A stretch of DNA of 33,342 nucleotides from an uncultured Allomuricauda sp. (GTDB lineage: Bacteria > Bacteroidota > Bacteroidia > Flavobacteriales > Flavobacteriaceae). The stretch is taken from NCBI RefSeq assembly GCF_947258355.1, contig NZ_CAMYIC010000031.1, positions 1-33,342 of the forward strand, in the 5' to 3' direction. Of this stretch, positions 1 through 7,666 are shown piece by piece (the first letter of the stretch is position 1; each line of letters opens with the position of its first letter). A program made the position numbers and the translations under genes. The notes under the pieces are model-generated. The model did not search any database and was not told the origin of the DNA. It was given only the letters and a program-made list of their open reading frames with translations.

Positions 1-991
1 GCAGGGCATCGATGGGACAAAGGTCCACCGAGTCCATCTCGAACTTTTCCATGGCGCTCAGCAATAGACTGGCCAGTTCCTTCTCCACCCTATTTCGGTT
101 ATTGTTCACCAGCTTCTTAAGGGCAGGGGTATAAACCTGTTTAGCTGTGAACCACATTCGGGTTCTTTGCTTTGAATTGTACTCCCTTTTTGAAAGGAAA
201 TCCAAAAAAGCGGGCACTTCCTTGCACAACTGGTCCAAGAAATCGGTGTCCTCTTTTTTAAGGGATGGGATTTTCCGTACCCAGAACCGGGTCTCATGGG
301 CATCGATCTTGATAAAACTGTCCTCGTTGTTGCTACAGAGAATAAATTTACCAAAGAATTCTACTTCCCTTTTGTCCTTGCCTTTGGCCTCAAGCTTGTT
401 CCGGTTGGTGGTGCTCAGGTATTTAATGCGCTCAGTAAGCTCCTCTTTGTTGAACAGTACCTCGTCAACGCATATCAGCAGCTTGTTGGCCCAGTCCGCG
501 TTGAACTGGCTTGCAAAGCTGTCATTGGTCAGGTAGGTCAGGTTGTTCCCGAAGATTTCCTTGAGCCATTTGAGGAACGTGCTTTTCCCTGTGTTCCTCT
601 CGGTGGAGACCAGACAGAGGATGGGGAGCACCTGCACCGGTCTTTGGTACAGGAGTTTCAAATAGTCCAGTCCCAGTTCCAGCTGGTTCCCGAAGATATG
701 CTTCAAAAAAGCATGTGTCTTTTTAATGCTTCCCTCTTTCGGTTCGTGCACCAAAGGGGAATAGGTATTGTAGAAACCATGGTGTTCCTTCTTGAAATCG
801 ACATGGCAGGGAATGCAGGCGAACCCATCATATTTGGGCACCTTGCCCAGATAGTCCTTGCCATGGTCCTGCTTGATGATATGCTCGTTCCAAGGGACCA
901 GCTGCTCATTGAAATGCCCTGAAATGGTAGGGTACTTTACGATTTTATAGAAAGACGTGCCAATGCGGACATATGGAATATTTTTCGACAT
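1..991 (-). CDS. Primase-helicase type ATPase of a mobile element (C-terminus off the window)
   Basis: A minus-strand frame is open from an ATG at 989-991 to the window edge (330 codons, C-terminus missing). It encodes an ATPase of the viral/plasmid primase-helicase kind (DUF5906-like, helicase superfamily 3-type). Seen directly: a Walker A motif STERNTGKST at about residues 129-138, a Walker B-like LLICVDEVLF at 171-180, a sensor-like FILCSNNED at 217-224, and an arginine-finger-like ETRFWVRK at 233-240. Such proteins unwind DNA or start replication of integrated elements and phage satellites. The start is supported by the preceding HTH gene ending 7 nt upstream and by a purine-rich GAGAG between them. 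It probably forms one operon with that gene. Confidence in the ATPase fold is high; the exact replication role is inferred. Confidence 0.8.
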   Translation of the reverse strand, partial: MSKNIPYVRIGTSFYKIVKYPTISGHFNEQLVPWNEHIIKQDHGKDYLGKVPKYDGFACIPCHVDFKKEHHGFYNTYSPLVHEPKEGSIKKTHAFLKHIFGNQLELGLDYLKLLYQRPVQVLPILCLVSTERNTGKSTFLKWLKEIFGNNLTYLTNDSFASQFNADWANKLLICVDEVLFNKEELTERIKYLSTTNRNKLEAKGKDKREVEFFGKFILCSNNEDSFIKIDAHETRFWVRKIPSLKKEDTDFLDQLCKEVPAFLDFLSKREYNSKQRTRMWFTAKQVYTPALKKLVNNNRNRVEKELASLLLSAMEKFEMDSVDLCPIDAL

Positions 992-998
992 GGCTCTC

Positions 999-1301
999 TC
1001 ATTTTGTTGATACACGTCGGAACTTTCCATTTTTTCGCGCACATTCCAACAGTTCCTTTTTGGAATAGAAAATTGAATTCCCAATTTGGTAATAGGGAAT
1101 CAAATTCTTTTTCTTCCATTTGATAAGGCACTGTTCAGATCGCCCCAAGAATTTAGCAGCTTCCTTTTGGGTCAGACGGTCCTCTTCTGAATGGATGACC
1201 GATTCATTGGCGAGGTTTGTTCTCTGGAGCCTTTTGATTACCAATTCGATGGTGTTCTCAAGGTCTTTTTTTGTAAAGCCGTATAGAATGGGATTTGACA
1301 T
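999..1301 (-). CDS. Helix-turn-helix (excisionase/MerR-like) DNA-binding protein
   Basis: A 100-residue protein. The C-terminal half (residues 42-95) has the pattern of the excisionase-family helix-turn-helix: RLTQKEAAKFLGRSEQCLIKW, then a wing with LIPYYQIGNSIFYSKKEL. The N-terminal 40 residues are helical and unassigned. In Bacteroidota integrated elements, proteins of this size and fold sit directly before the replication ATPase and act as directionality factors or local regulators. Here the ATPase start codon follows the stop by 7 nt, so the two are very likely co-transcribed. The start is an ATG at 1299-1301. DNA-binding is well supported; whether it acts in excision or in transcription control is not. 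Confidence 0.75.
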   Translation of the reverse strand: MSNPILYGFTKKDLENTIELVIKRLQRTNLANESVIHSEEDRLTQKEAAKFLGRSEQCLIKWKKKNLIPYYQIGNSIFYSKKELLECARKNGKFRRVSTK

Positions 1302-1346
1302 AGTTTAGAAGATTTTAATGAAACAATCAATTCTTCGACTAAACTA
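1301..1346. repeat. 8-bp inverted repeat at the start of the HTH gene
   Basis: TAGTTTAG (1301-1308) and its exact reverse complement CTAAACTA (1339-1346) are separated by 30 nt, directly upstream of the HTH gene start. The position would suit an operator for that gene, but 8-bp AT-rich arms can occur by chance. Confidence 0.3.
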
Positions 1347-1431
1347 GGTGTAACATTGGGCTAAATCAGATTGCCTATTGAACCGGGTAAGCGGTTTCTT
1401 TATATTGAAAATCAGCTGTATAAGCTTTGAT

Positions 1432-2607
1432 TTACGTTTGTAGGGGAGGGAGGAGCCTATTGATGGAAGAGTTGACCTCTATTTGCACATTTTTGGGTAA
1501 TGTTCTTTTATATTGATAATCTTCCGAAAAGTTCTTCCTCCATGTTTGCCGGGAAAACCCATTGCTTTCGGTGAATATTTCCAAGACCCTAGTCAATTTG
1601 TGGTGTGAATTCTCGGTTGTTGAACTTTTGACAACTCCTTTGATAATCAAGTACCTCATTAGGGCAATGAAGGTTAAAACTTGATCTTGAGACAATTCGG
1701 TGAAGTAAGGTTGAAAGATATTTCTCAAATTATATTTGCAAGGGTCATAATCTGAAAACCCAGTATAACAGGCCGCAAATTTTTTGGCGTTTAAATTGGG
1801 CAAGTATCGTTTGCAAAAAGAGTCAAGAACAAGGGCAAACTGCTTTTGGGTGATTCTATCGTTTAGGATAATACGATTTTCCAGATTAACGGAAGAGACA
1901 TTTTGATTTATGTCGATTAACATTGCCTTTAAGCCTTTGGTATCCAGGGTTACGCCATTGCTGCCAATATTGATGTTTATCGCCAAGGCTTTGTGTATCT
2001 CCTTCATGGAATTTAGAACCGAAGCATCGCTCGCATTCTCCATCGTGATGGCCAACGCTCTTTCCATGGCTATCTTATAACTGAAAAATGAACGGATCCA
2101 AAGTGACTTCTTTTTTTGATTTTTGATTTCACTGTTCAGCCTTTCAAAAGTGAGTTCCGATAACAATCGTCTTTTGAACTTTTTGGAGGAAAGGTCTTGG
2201 AGAAGCGTTCTTTTGATTTTTGGATAAGTTTCAAATGCGCACATATAACTATCAAAGCCCATGTCTTTCTCCTTTATGGATTTAATCAGGTATTTGTGAA
2301 ACATTCTTTTTTCTGTTTCGCCCAAAGCTTCATATAGGGACATTGAACAATTGGAGTATTTGATGACATTAAAATCTTTTGGAGCTTTAAGGATACCGCT
2401 GAAATAAATAAAAAGAACCCAGCCAAAGCTTATGCAAAGGAAGGCCACTATGAATTTTTCCAGATTGGCCCCGGGGAAAGCCACCAATTCCCAAAGCGAA
2501 ATGCCCAAATAGACTAGTAGGGCTATGAAAACTATCGGCAAGGTCAAAAATAAGGTATACTTGTTCTTAGCAAGTACTTTATGGGCAATATAGTCATAGG
2601 AAGATGT
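1432..2607 (-). CDS. Unrecognised two-TM membrane protein of the integrated element
   Basis: A 391-residue protein from ATG at 2605-2607. I do not recognise its family. Two hydrophobic segments lie near the N-terminus (about residues 18-41 and 52-72), followed by about 310 mostly polar residues that are probably cytoplasmic, rich in Lys and Ser, without an obvious catalytic motif. The gene lies between the integrase and the HTH/ATPase pair, so it is element cargo or an accessory maintenance gene. A TTG at 2635-2637 in the same frame would add 10 residues and overlap the integrase stop; I prefer the ATG, because the shorter protein still contains both membrane segments. Its position next to the integrase makes a role in element regulation, immunity or host interaction possible, but nothing in the sequence decides this. 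Confidence 0.65.
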   Translation of the reverse strand, partial: TSSYDYIAHKVLAKNKYTLFLTLPIVFIALLVYLGISLWELVAFPGANLEKFIVAFLCISFGWVLFIYFSGILKAPKDFNVIKYSNCSMSLYEALGETEKRMFHKYLIKSIKEKDMGFDSYMCAFETYPKIKRTLLQDLSSKKFKRRLLSELTFERLNSEIKNQKKKSLWIRSFFSYKIAMERALAITMENASDASVLNSMKEIHKALAININIGSNGVTLDTKGLKAMLIDINQNVSSVNLENRIILNDRITQKQFALVLDSFCKRYLPNLNAKKFAACYTGFSDYDPCKYNLRNIFQPYFTELSQDQVLTFIALMRYLIIKGVVKSSTTENSHHKLTRVLEIFTESNGFSRQTWRKNFSEDYQYKRTLPKNVQIEVNSSINRLLPPLQT

Positions 2608-2626
2608 CATTTCATTTAATGTTTTC

Positions 2627-3865
2627 TTATTGCACAAGATTCCAGGTATTGTCCATTTCCTTTTGTTTAAAGTCTTCGGCTATATCAACATAGCGTTTAA
2701 AGGAAGCTTCGTCCTTGTGTCCGGTAATGTTTCTTACCACCATTTCCTTCATGCCAAGGACCAAGCTATTGGTAACAAATGTCTTTCTGGCCGTGTGGCT
2801 GGTTATAAGGTCATGTTTGGCCATGGTTTTGTCTATTCGCTTTTGTCCGATGTATCTTGTAATTGTGATTTGAGTGTTTATTTTGGCTTTCGAACAGCAT
2901 TCTTTTATGTACTCATTGAATTTCTGATTGGAAATAGTGGGAAGGGGCTCGTATATAGTGCCCTTGTATCGGTCAAGAATTTCTTTGGCATATTTGTTCA
3001 AGGGAATTTTTTGGTCAATGGTCTTCGTTTTTACAATAGTGATTTTCAAATGATCTGAAAAGACATTTGAAGATTTTAGGTTCATGATGTCACTAAAGCG
3101 TAACCCGGTAAAGCAGCCAAAACAATATATGTCCCTTATCTGAGCATATTTTTTGGATTTAAAATCAAATCGGTACAGAGCCATCAACTCATCCATCGTC
3201 AGATAGATTACCTCAATACTGTCCTCAGTCCTTCGAAATTTTTTAAATTCCAGATTATCGTGATAACCCCGCTCATAGGCCCAATTCATAAAGGTCTTAA
3301 GGATAGAGACCAGTTTTCCGAAGTAATTGTTCAGGGTTTTACGATCCTTGAAACAATAGTCCCTAAATTTTTCATAGAAATCCATATTGATATTATCAAA
3401 ACGCAGTTGGTAGGAAACCTCGTTTTGAAAATCCTTTAGAAACCCTGAGACGGTGTTGTATTTTTTTATGGTGCCATGGGCTTTTATGGTTCGGCTGGTT
3501 TCAATGAACTCATCGAAACTTTCAAAAAATTTGGGAGCCAATGAATTTTCTCCGAAGGATCTATCATCTAGCTTCTCTTCTATCAATTCTGCGCTGAAAG
3601 GGATATTGTTCAGATGGAAGTAACGAAAAACGGTAAATACCTTTTCCCTAAACTCATCGAGCTTAAGATTGAATTCGATATGGTTGTTGTAATCTTCTTT
3701 TTGCGTATTGGGTTTGATTCTTTGATTCTTCCAATGTCGTGGCAATACTTTTACCCCTGTAATATTTTTTCTGATTCTTATCCCTTTAAAGGTAATTGTT
3801 GCCCTGACGGGCAAAGTTCCATCTTTGTTTTGCTTATCGTTACGGGTCGAGAACGTTAGTTGCAT
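2627..3865 (-). CDS. Tyrosine recombinase / integrase
   Basis: A 412-residue site-specific recombinase of the Bacteroidota type that integrates and excises the element. The domain order is normal: an N-terminal arm-DNA-binding beta region (residues 1-75), a SAM-like core-binding domain (about 110-210), and a C-terminal catalytic domain. Catalytic residues can be read: Arg256 in CFTGLRFSDI, a beta-hairpin Lys near 279-281, HTAR at 357-360 (His357, Arg360), His383 in ITGHKD and nucleophile Tyr392 in FKRYVDI. All are intact, so the enzyme should be active. Translation starts at ATG 3863-3865. The gene sits next to a tRNA-like att fragment at 4046-4063 and reads away from it, as is usual for tRNA-targeting integrases. 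Confidence 0.93.
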   Translation of the reverse strand: MQLTFSTRNDKQNKDGTLPVRATITFKGIRIRKNITGVKVLPRHWKNQRIKPNTQKEDYNNHIEFNLKLDEFREKVFTVFRYFHLNNIPFSAELIEEKLDDRSFGENSLAPKFFESFDEFIETSRTIKAHGTIKKYNTVSGFLKDFQNEVSYQLRFDNINMDFYEKFRDYCFKDRKTLNNYFGKLVSILKTFMNWAYERGYHDNLEFKKFRRTEDSIEVIYLTMDELMALYRFDFKSKKYAQIRDIYCFGCFTGLRFSDIMNLKSSNVFSDHLKITIVKTKTIDQKIPLNKYAKEILDRYKGTIYEPLPTISNQKFNEYIKECCSKAKINTQITITRYIGQKRIDKTMAKHDLITSHTARKTFVTNSLVLGMKEMVVRNITGHKDEASFKRYVDIAEDFKQKEMDNTWNLVQ

Positions 3866-3916
3866 TTAATGCAGATTAATATGATTTGAATTCATTTAGA
3901 TTAAAATGGATAAAAA

Positions 3917-3938
3917 GGGGGGCAAAACAGGGGGCAAA
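3917..3938. repeat. Tandem GGGGGCAAA repeats upstream of the integrase
   Basis: Two copies of GGGGGCAAA (3918-3926 and 3930-3938) repeat at a 12-bp interval within AT-rich DNA, between the integrase gene and the putative att site. The position suits arm-type integrase binding sites or a control element of int. The gene-free stretch 3866-4203 otherwise holds only the att fragment, a terminator and the leader of the next gene. Confidence 0.45.
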
Positions 3939-4045
3939 TAAATACAATTTGAATGTTAAAATTGGTTCACCTTCATTCTTCCCAGCCCTTATATAGCATA
4001 AGATACGGAATGTTAGGTGATTAAAAAACAGTGTAGAAAAAAATT

Positions 4046-4063
4046 ACTCCAGGTGGGACCACC
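4046..4063 (+). other. Putative attR: 3' end fragment of a tRNA gene
   Basis: The 18-mer ACTCCAGGTGGGACCACC can be parsed as the end of a tRNA gene: end of the T-loop, T-stem 3' strand CCAGG, acceptor 3' strand TGGGACC, discriminator A, then CC. No tRNA body lies upstream, only AT-rich element DNA. A terminator follows within 2 nt. This is what remains at the far side of an island after integration into a tRNA 3' end. Inference: the intact tRNA, beginning GGTCCCA, lies at the other end of the island, outside the window to the left. Confidence 0.6.
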
Positions 4064-4064
4064 G

Positions 4065-4100
4065 AAAACCCTTTCAAGTCACTGATTTGGAAGGGTTTTT
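4065..4100 (+). terminator. Intrinsic terminator (originally of the tRNA gene)
   Basis: AAAACCCTTTC and GGAAGGGTTTTT form an inverted repeat with a loop of about 14 nt, ending in a T-run on the plus strand. It follows the tRNA 3' fragment directly, as expected for the terminator of the original tRNA gene. Confidence 0.65.
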
Positions 4101-4203
4101 ATTTATAAAGGGAGATGATTAGGGAGCATACCGAATTGCAATTATTTTCAAAGCAAACATGCGAATCGCAATAATTCACTAATTTGCTACAAAGGGGAAT
4201 ACC

Positions 4204-5295
4204 ATGCTCACCGCCGAACAAAAACTCAAAGAACGCATTAAGGAACTTACCTGTTTGTATGAGGTAACTTCCCTTATCGTAAACTGCGATTACGATGATA
4301 TGGAAACGGCATTGCTCGGTATTGTGCAATGTTTGGAGCGCGCCTGGCAGTTTGATGAGGAGACTTATGTAGTGCTCAACACCCCAGATTATTTCATCAA
4401 AACCGAGGAAAAAGGGGACGACTACGTTTTTTTGGAGTCGGCCATTACCGTGTTCAATAAACCCAAGGGAGAGATAAAAATCGGATACCCGTCGCCAAAA
4501 TACCAGCTCAAGGATTTTTTGGAGGAAGAACAACAACTCTTGGACAATGTTTGCCTAAAAGTGGGCAATCTGTTGGAGCGGAAAGAAATCAAAGAAAAAG
4601 AAGAGCACATACGCAGGCAAGTGGAGCAATCCGATAGGCTGCGCATCTTGGGGGAAATTACCGCGGGCATCGCCCACGAATTGAACACCCCGCTTGCCAA
4701 CATTCTGGGCTTTACGGAGCTGTTAAAGGAACACATCAGCGATGACCCACAAGCCCTCAAGGATCTGGACAAGATCATCACCAACACCATATTTTCAAGG
4801 GAAGTCGTGAAAAAACTGATGTTCTTCGCCTGCGAAATGCCCGAAACCCGCGAAGTTATCAATGTGGTTGAGGTAATGGAAGAAGCTATCAATATGTTGC
4901 GAACCACCTTGCGCCAAAATGAGGTCTCTTGCCAATTTGAGCATTCCGAGGACACCATCGAGTTACGCATCGATAAAATCCAGTTGACCCAAGTGGTTTT
5001 CAACCTTATTGTAAATGCCATTTATTTTGCACCGCCCAAAAGCACCATTTCGGTTTCCTTGGCAACGGAAAAAGATAATGTCATATTAAAAATTGGCGAC
5101 CAAGGTCCGGGAATACCAGAGGAATCCATACCCCATATTTTTGACCCCTTTTTTACCACCAAGCCCGTTGGGGAAGGATCAGGATTGGGGCTTAGCGTAG
5201 TACACGGCATTGTGCAAAGTCATCGAGGAAGTATTGAGGTGACCCCAAATACCCCAACAGGCACTATCTTTACCTTGCAATTCCCTAAAAAGTAA
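4204..5295 (+). CDS. Soluble GAF-type sensor histidine kinase
   Basis: A 363-residue cytoplasmic histidine kinase with no membrane segment. Residues 1-125 look like a GAF-type sensor domain. A short coiled coil (about 126-148) leads to the phosphoacceptor box with His158 in AGIAHELNTPLANIL. The ATPase domain has an N-box with Asn267 and Asn271, a G1 box DQGPGIP (299-305), an F box FDPFFTTK and a G2 box GEGSGLGL (323-330). It should phosphorylate the sigma-54 regulator that starts 5 nt after its stop. The ATG is preceded by AAAGGGG, one of the few Shine-Dalgarno-like sites here. Its signal is unknown, but the lack of a transmembrane part means it senses something in the cytoplasm. It is the first chromosomal gene after the island boundary. 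Confidence 0.92.
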   Translation: MLTAEQKLKERIKELTCLYEVTSLIVNCDYDDMETALLGIVQCLERAWQFDEETYVVLNTPDYFIKTEEKGDDYVFLESAITVFNKPKGEIKIGYPSPKYQLKDFLEEEQQLLDNVCLKVGNLLERKEIKEKEEHIRRQVEQSDRLRILGEITAGIAHELNTPLANILGFTELLKEHISDDPQALKDLDKIITNTIFSREVVKKLMFFACEMPETREVINVVEVMEEAINMLRTTLRQNEVSCQFEHSEDTIELRIDKIQLTQVVFNLIVNAIYFAPPKSTISVSLATEKDNVILKIGDQGPGIPEESIPHIFDPFFTTKPVGEGSGLGLSVVHGIVQSHRGSIEVTPNTPTGTIFTLQFPKK

Positions 5296-5300
5296 TCGCT

Positions 5301-6626
5301 TTGTTAAAAAAGGAAAATATATTGCTCGTTGATGACGACATTGATATTCTGGAGCTGTTGCAGCGGCACCTAAAGTCAATGGATTACCACACGTATAAAG
5401 CTGTTTCGGTAAAGGAGGCGCTATACATCTTAAAGGATACTGAAATAGATTTGTTGGTAACCGATATTAATATGCCAGAAATTGATGGATTGCAGCTAGT
5501 AAAATATGTGGCCGAACATTATCCGAACATGCCCAAACTGGTAGTTACTGGTTTTCCGTCGGTAGAGGATGCCTCGAATGTGATCAAACACGGAGCAACG
5601 GATTATTTGACCAAACCTTTTACCAAAAGTGAACTGGAAGTGGCTGTAAAAAAGGCACTTACCAGTAAGGAGGAAAAGGACACTTTTAAAACGCCACCGA
5701 TAAAACACGTCGCCACTAATGGCTACGCCGATATGATCGGGAACTCCGAAGCATTCCAAAAGGTTACGGAAATCATAGATCGGGTCAAGGACAACCGCGC
5801 CACAGTCCTAGTGCGCGGGGAAAGCGGGACAGGAAAAGAACTGGTGGCGCGTGCCATTCACTATTCGGGCAAGTTTGCACGGGCGCCTTTTATCGCGGTG
5901 AACTGTGGGGCCATTCCCGAGAATTTATTGGAGGCCGAACTTTTTGGATACACCAAAGGTGCTTTTACAGGCGCCAACGAAAACCGTGATGGTTTTTTCC
6001 AAGCAGCGCACAAGGGCACTATTTTTTTGGATGAAATTGGAAATGCCACCCTGCCGGTTCAAAATAGATTATTGAGGGTGCTCCAAGAAAAGGAAGTGAC
6101 CAAAATCGGTTCCCAAAAAGCTGAAAAGTTGGATGTTCGGGTGATTGCTGCCACTAATAGTGACCTGGACGAACTGATTCAAAAGAAAACCTTTCGCGAA
6201 GACCTGTTCTACCGCCTTTCCGTGGTTACTATAGATGTGCCTCCTCTCCGGAAGCGTAGCTCGGACATCCCTTTATTGGTGGACAAATTCATGCAGAAAT
6301 ACGGTATTGAGTACAAGGACCGTTTTGTCCGTATTGCTGATGACGCTCTTGAAGTGTTGAAACGATACGCTTGGCCGGGCAATATCCGTGAACTTGAAAA
6401 TGTGGTGCAACGTGCCGTGATCATGTGTGATGGAAAAATCACTTTAGAACATCTTCCCGATGAGCTGAAATACAAAATCAACTTTCCCGAAAAGGGATTT
6501 AAAACGCTTGAGGAAAAAGAAAAGGAATACATTCAGGAAGTACTCCTATCCACTCAGGGCAACAAGACCAAAGCGGCCGAAATTTTGGGCATCAACCGTA
6601 AAACATTACGTGAAAAACTAAAATAG
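5301..6626 (+). CDS. NtrC-family sigma-54-dependent response regulator
   Basis: A 441-residue transcription activator. The receiver domain (5-120) has the acidic pair Asp11/Asp12, phospho-acceptor Asp55 (LLVTDINMP) and Lys105 (TKPF). The AAA+ domain has Walker A GESGTGKE (173-180), an intact sigma-54 contact loop GAFTGA (220-225) and Walker B IFLDEIG (241-247). A Fis-type HTH is at 421-441 (TKAAEILGINRKTLREKLK). The start is a TTG, 5 nt after the kinase stop; no ATG precedes the receiver, so a non-ATG start is needed. It is the partner of the upstream kinase. A palindrome 25 nt after its stop and a strong sigma-54 promoter about 100 bp further on suggest that it activates the downstream genes. 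Confidence 0.94.
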   Translation: MLKKENILLVDDDIDILELLQRHLKSMDYHTYKAVSVKEALYILKDTEIDLLVTDINMPEIDGLQLVKYVAEHYPNMPKLVVTGFPSVEDASNVIKHGATDYLTKPFTKSELEVAVKKALTSKEEKDTFKTPPIKHVATNGYADMIGNSEAFQKVTEIIDRVKDNRATVLVRGESGTGKELVARAIHYSGKFARAPFIAVNCGAIPENLLEAELFGYTKGAFTGANENRDGFFQAAHKGTIFLDEIGNATLPVQNRLLRVLQEKEVTKIGSQKAEKLDVRVIAATNSDLDELIQKKTFREDLFYRLSVVTIDVPPLRKRSSDIPLLVDKFMQKYGIEYKDRFVRIADDALEVLKRYAWPGNIRELENVVQRAVIMCDGKITLEHLPDELKYKINFPEKGFKTLEEKEKEYIQEVLLSTQGNKTKAAEILGINRKTLREKLK

Positions 6627-6629
6627 TTT

Positions 6630-6665
6630 CCGGGTATTTTTGCTCCAACCGGGTAAAAATTACCC
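6630..6665. promoter_or_regulatory. Candidate enhancer (UAS): palindrome GGGTAA-AAA-TTACCC plus a half site
   Basis: GGGTAAAAATTACCC (6651-6665) is a perfect 6+3+6 palindrome. A further half site CCGGGTA lies 19 bp upstream (6630-6636, compare 6649-6655). The centre is about 110 bp upstream of the -12 element of the sigma-54 promoter at 6757, a normal distance for an NtrC-type activator site. That the regulator encoded just upstream binds here is inference. Confidence 0.6.
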
Positions 6666-6756
6666 AACCCACCTTTTCTTTATTTCATTACCAAACATTT
6701 TTAAAAGACTGAAATACAATTAGTTGTGAGGTATAACTGATAATTATCTTCTCAAA

Positions 6757-6771
6757 TGGCACAGGCTTTGC
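6757..6771 (+). promoter_or_regulatory. Sigma-54 (-24/-12) promoter
   Basis: TGGCACAGGCTTTGC fits the sigma-54 pattern TGGCAC-N5-TTGC with the correct spacing between the GG and GC pairs. The predicted transcript starts near 6783, giving a leader of about 50 nt before the Rnk-like gene. It lies downstream of an NtrC-type activator gene and its candidate enhancer. Confidence 0.8.
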
Positions 6772-6834
6772 CCATTAATAAGCAAAAAGCTCGGGGGTAC
6801 TGAATTTTAGTGTCCCGTCCGTCAAGAATTGGAA

Positions 6835-7251
6835 ATGAAATACGGAAGCCTGATCATGGAAAAAAAGGATTATCTAACCCTAAAACGAATATTGAACTTC
6901 CATAGGTTCTATGAGGATTATGCCCATAAGGATGCCTTGGAACAGTTGGGAGAGAGAATCGATCAGGCATTGGTAGAGGATGAGATGGACATGCCCGATG
7001 ATGTGGTTCGCTTAAACTCCAAGGTAACCGTGGAATTTGTACACGGAGCGCGGCAAACGTTTCAACTGGTTCCATCGACCCGCAGAGATGTTGATAACAA
7101 TACCATCTCTGTTGCAAGTACGCTAGGAGCCAGTTTGGTTGGACTAGCGGTGGACGATCACATTCAACTCGGCTTTCCATCAGATGTTCAATCCTTTAAG
7201 ATAATCGCCGTGGAACAATCGCACCAGTTATCTACCAGTTTTGACTTATAA
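6835..7251 (+). CDS. Rnk/GreA-GreB C-terminal-domain protein
   Basis: A 138-residue protein from ATG 6835 (a TTG two codons earlier is less likely; another ATG at 6856 is possible). The C-terminal 85 residues match the GreA/GreB C-terminal fold as found in Rnk: MPDDVVRLNSKVTVEF, then VASTLGASLVGLAVDDHIQL, then a closing strand FKIIAVEQ. The N-terminal half is a short helical segment, as in Rnk, instead of the long GreA coiled coil. Proteins of this family bind RNA polymerase in the secondary channel region, or in E. coli influence nucleoside diphosphate kinase levels. It is the first gene after the sigma-54 promoter, so it is probably induced by the upstream two-component system. Family confidence is high; the molecular role in this organism is not established. 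Confidence 0.85.
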   Translation: MKYGSLIMEKKDYLTLKRILNFHRFYEDYAHKDALEQLGERIDQALVEDEMDMPDDVVRLNSKVTVEFVHGARQTFQLVPSTRRDVDNNTISVASTLGASLVGLAVDDHIQLGFPSDVQSFKIIAVEQSHQLSTSFDL

Positions 7252-7293
7252 AAAGAAATGAAAATTAATTGTAAACCCTAAATATAAATAGTT

Positions 7294-7653
7294 ATGAGAA
7301 TAATGATTTTAGCACTTTTGTTCGTGGTAGCGACCACCAATAGCAACGCGCAAAGCGTAACCCCACAAGATGTAAAAGTTGGCGATGTTTTGGAAATCGG
7401 TAAACCCGACACCCCCCAATTCAAACACATTGACTTTCCCAGGGCCAATTTCATCATTAAAAAAGGAGGAATTGCCAACTACAAAAGAGTAGTGGGGAAT
7501 AAAGTTGTGGTAACCGATATCAAAGAGAAAAAAGATGGTACTGTAATGGTAAAAATAAAGAAAACCGACGGCAAAAGGTTTTTTAATAGTCATCCGGTTG
7601 TCAAGGCGGATTTAAAAAATGCACTCGAGTCTGGCGAGTTGAGTGTGCTGTAG
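7294..7653 (+). CDS. Small secreted protein of unknown function
   Basis: A 119-residue protein with a clear N-terminal signal peptide: MRI, hydrophobic core MILALLFVVATT, small residues before a likely cut after NAQ (about residue 20). The mature part is basic, about 99 residues, with predicted beta-strands and a KVGDVLEIG segment; no cysteines and no lipobox. I do not recognise the family. It lies 42 nt after the Rnk-like gene in the same direction and could share its sigma-54 promoter. A large hairpin (7667-7728) follows its stop. It is probably a periplasmic or envelope protein made when the first two-component system is active. Confidence 0.75.
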   Translation: MRIMILALLFVVATTNSNAQSVTPQDVKVGDVLEIGKPDTPQFKHIDFPRANFIIKKGGIANYKRVVGNKVVVTDIKEKKDGTVMVKIKKTDGKRFFNSHPVVKADLKNALESGELSVL

Positions 7654-7666
7654 TTGATTGATGATT

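Noticed and set aside
296..922. A 208-codon plus-strand open frame
   Set aside because: It lies entirely opposite the primase-helicase ATPase frame, which shows Walker motifs; the plus frame has no recognisable domain or start context.
1381..1400. AACCG...CGGTTTCTTT hairpin as a terminator
   Set aside because: The T-rich side is on the plus strand, where no gene precedes it; on the minus strand no T-run follows, and the stem is only 5 bp.
3917..3938. CRISPR-like repeat
   Set aside because: Only two 9-nt copies with a 3-nt gap; there are no spacers or cas genes anywhere in the window.
4046..4063. Calling a tRNA gene at the GGGACCACC sequence
   Set aside because: Only the last part of a T-arm and acceptor strand is present; there is no D-arm, anticodon or 5' acceptor strand upstream, so it is treated as an att remnant.
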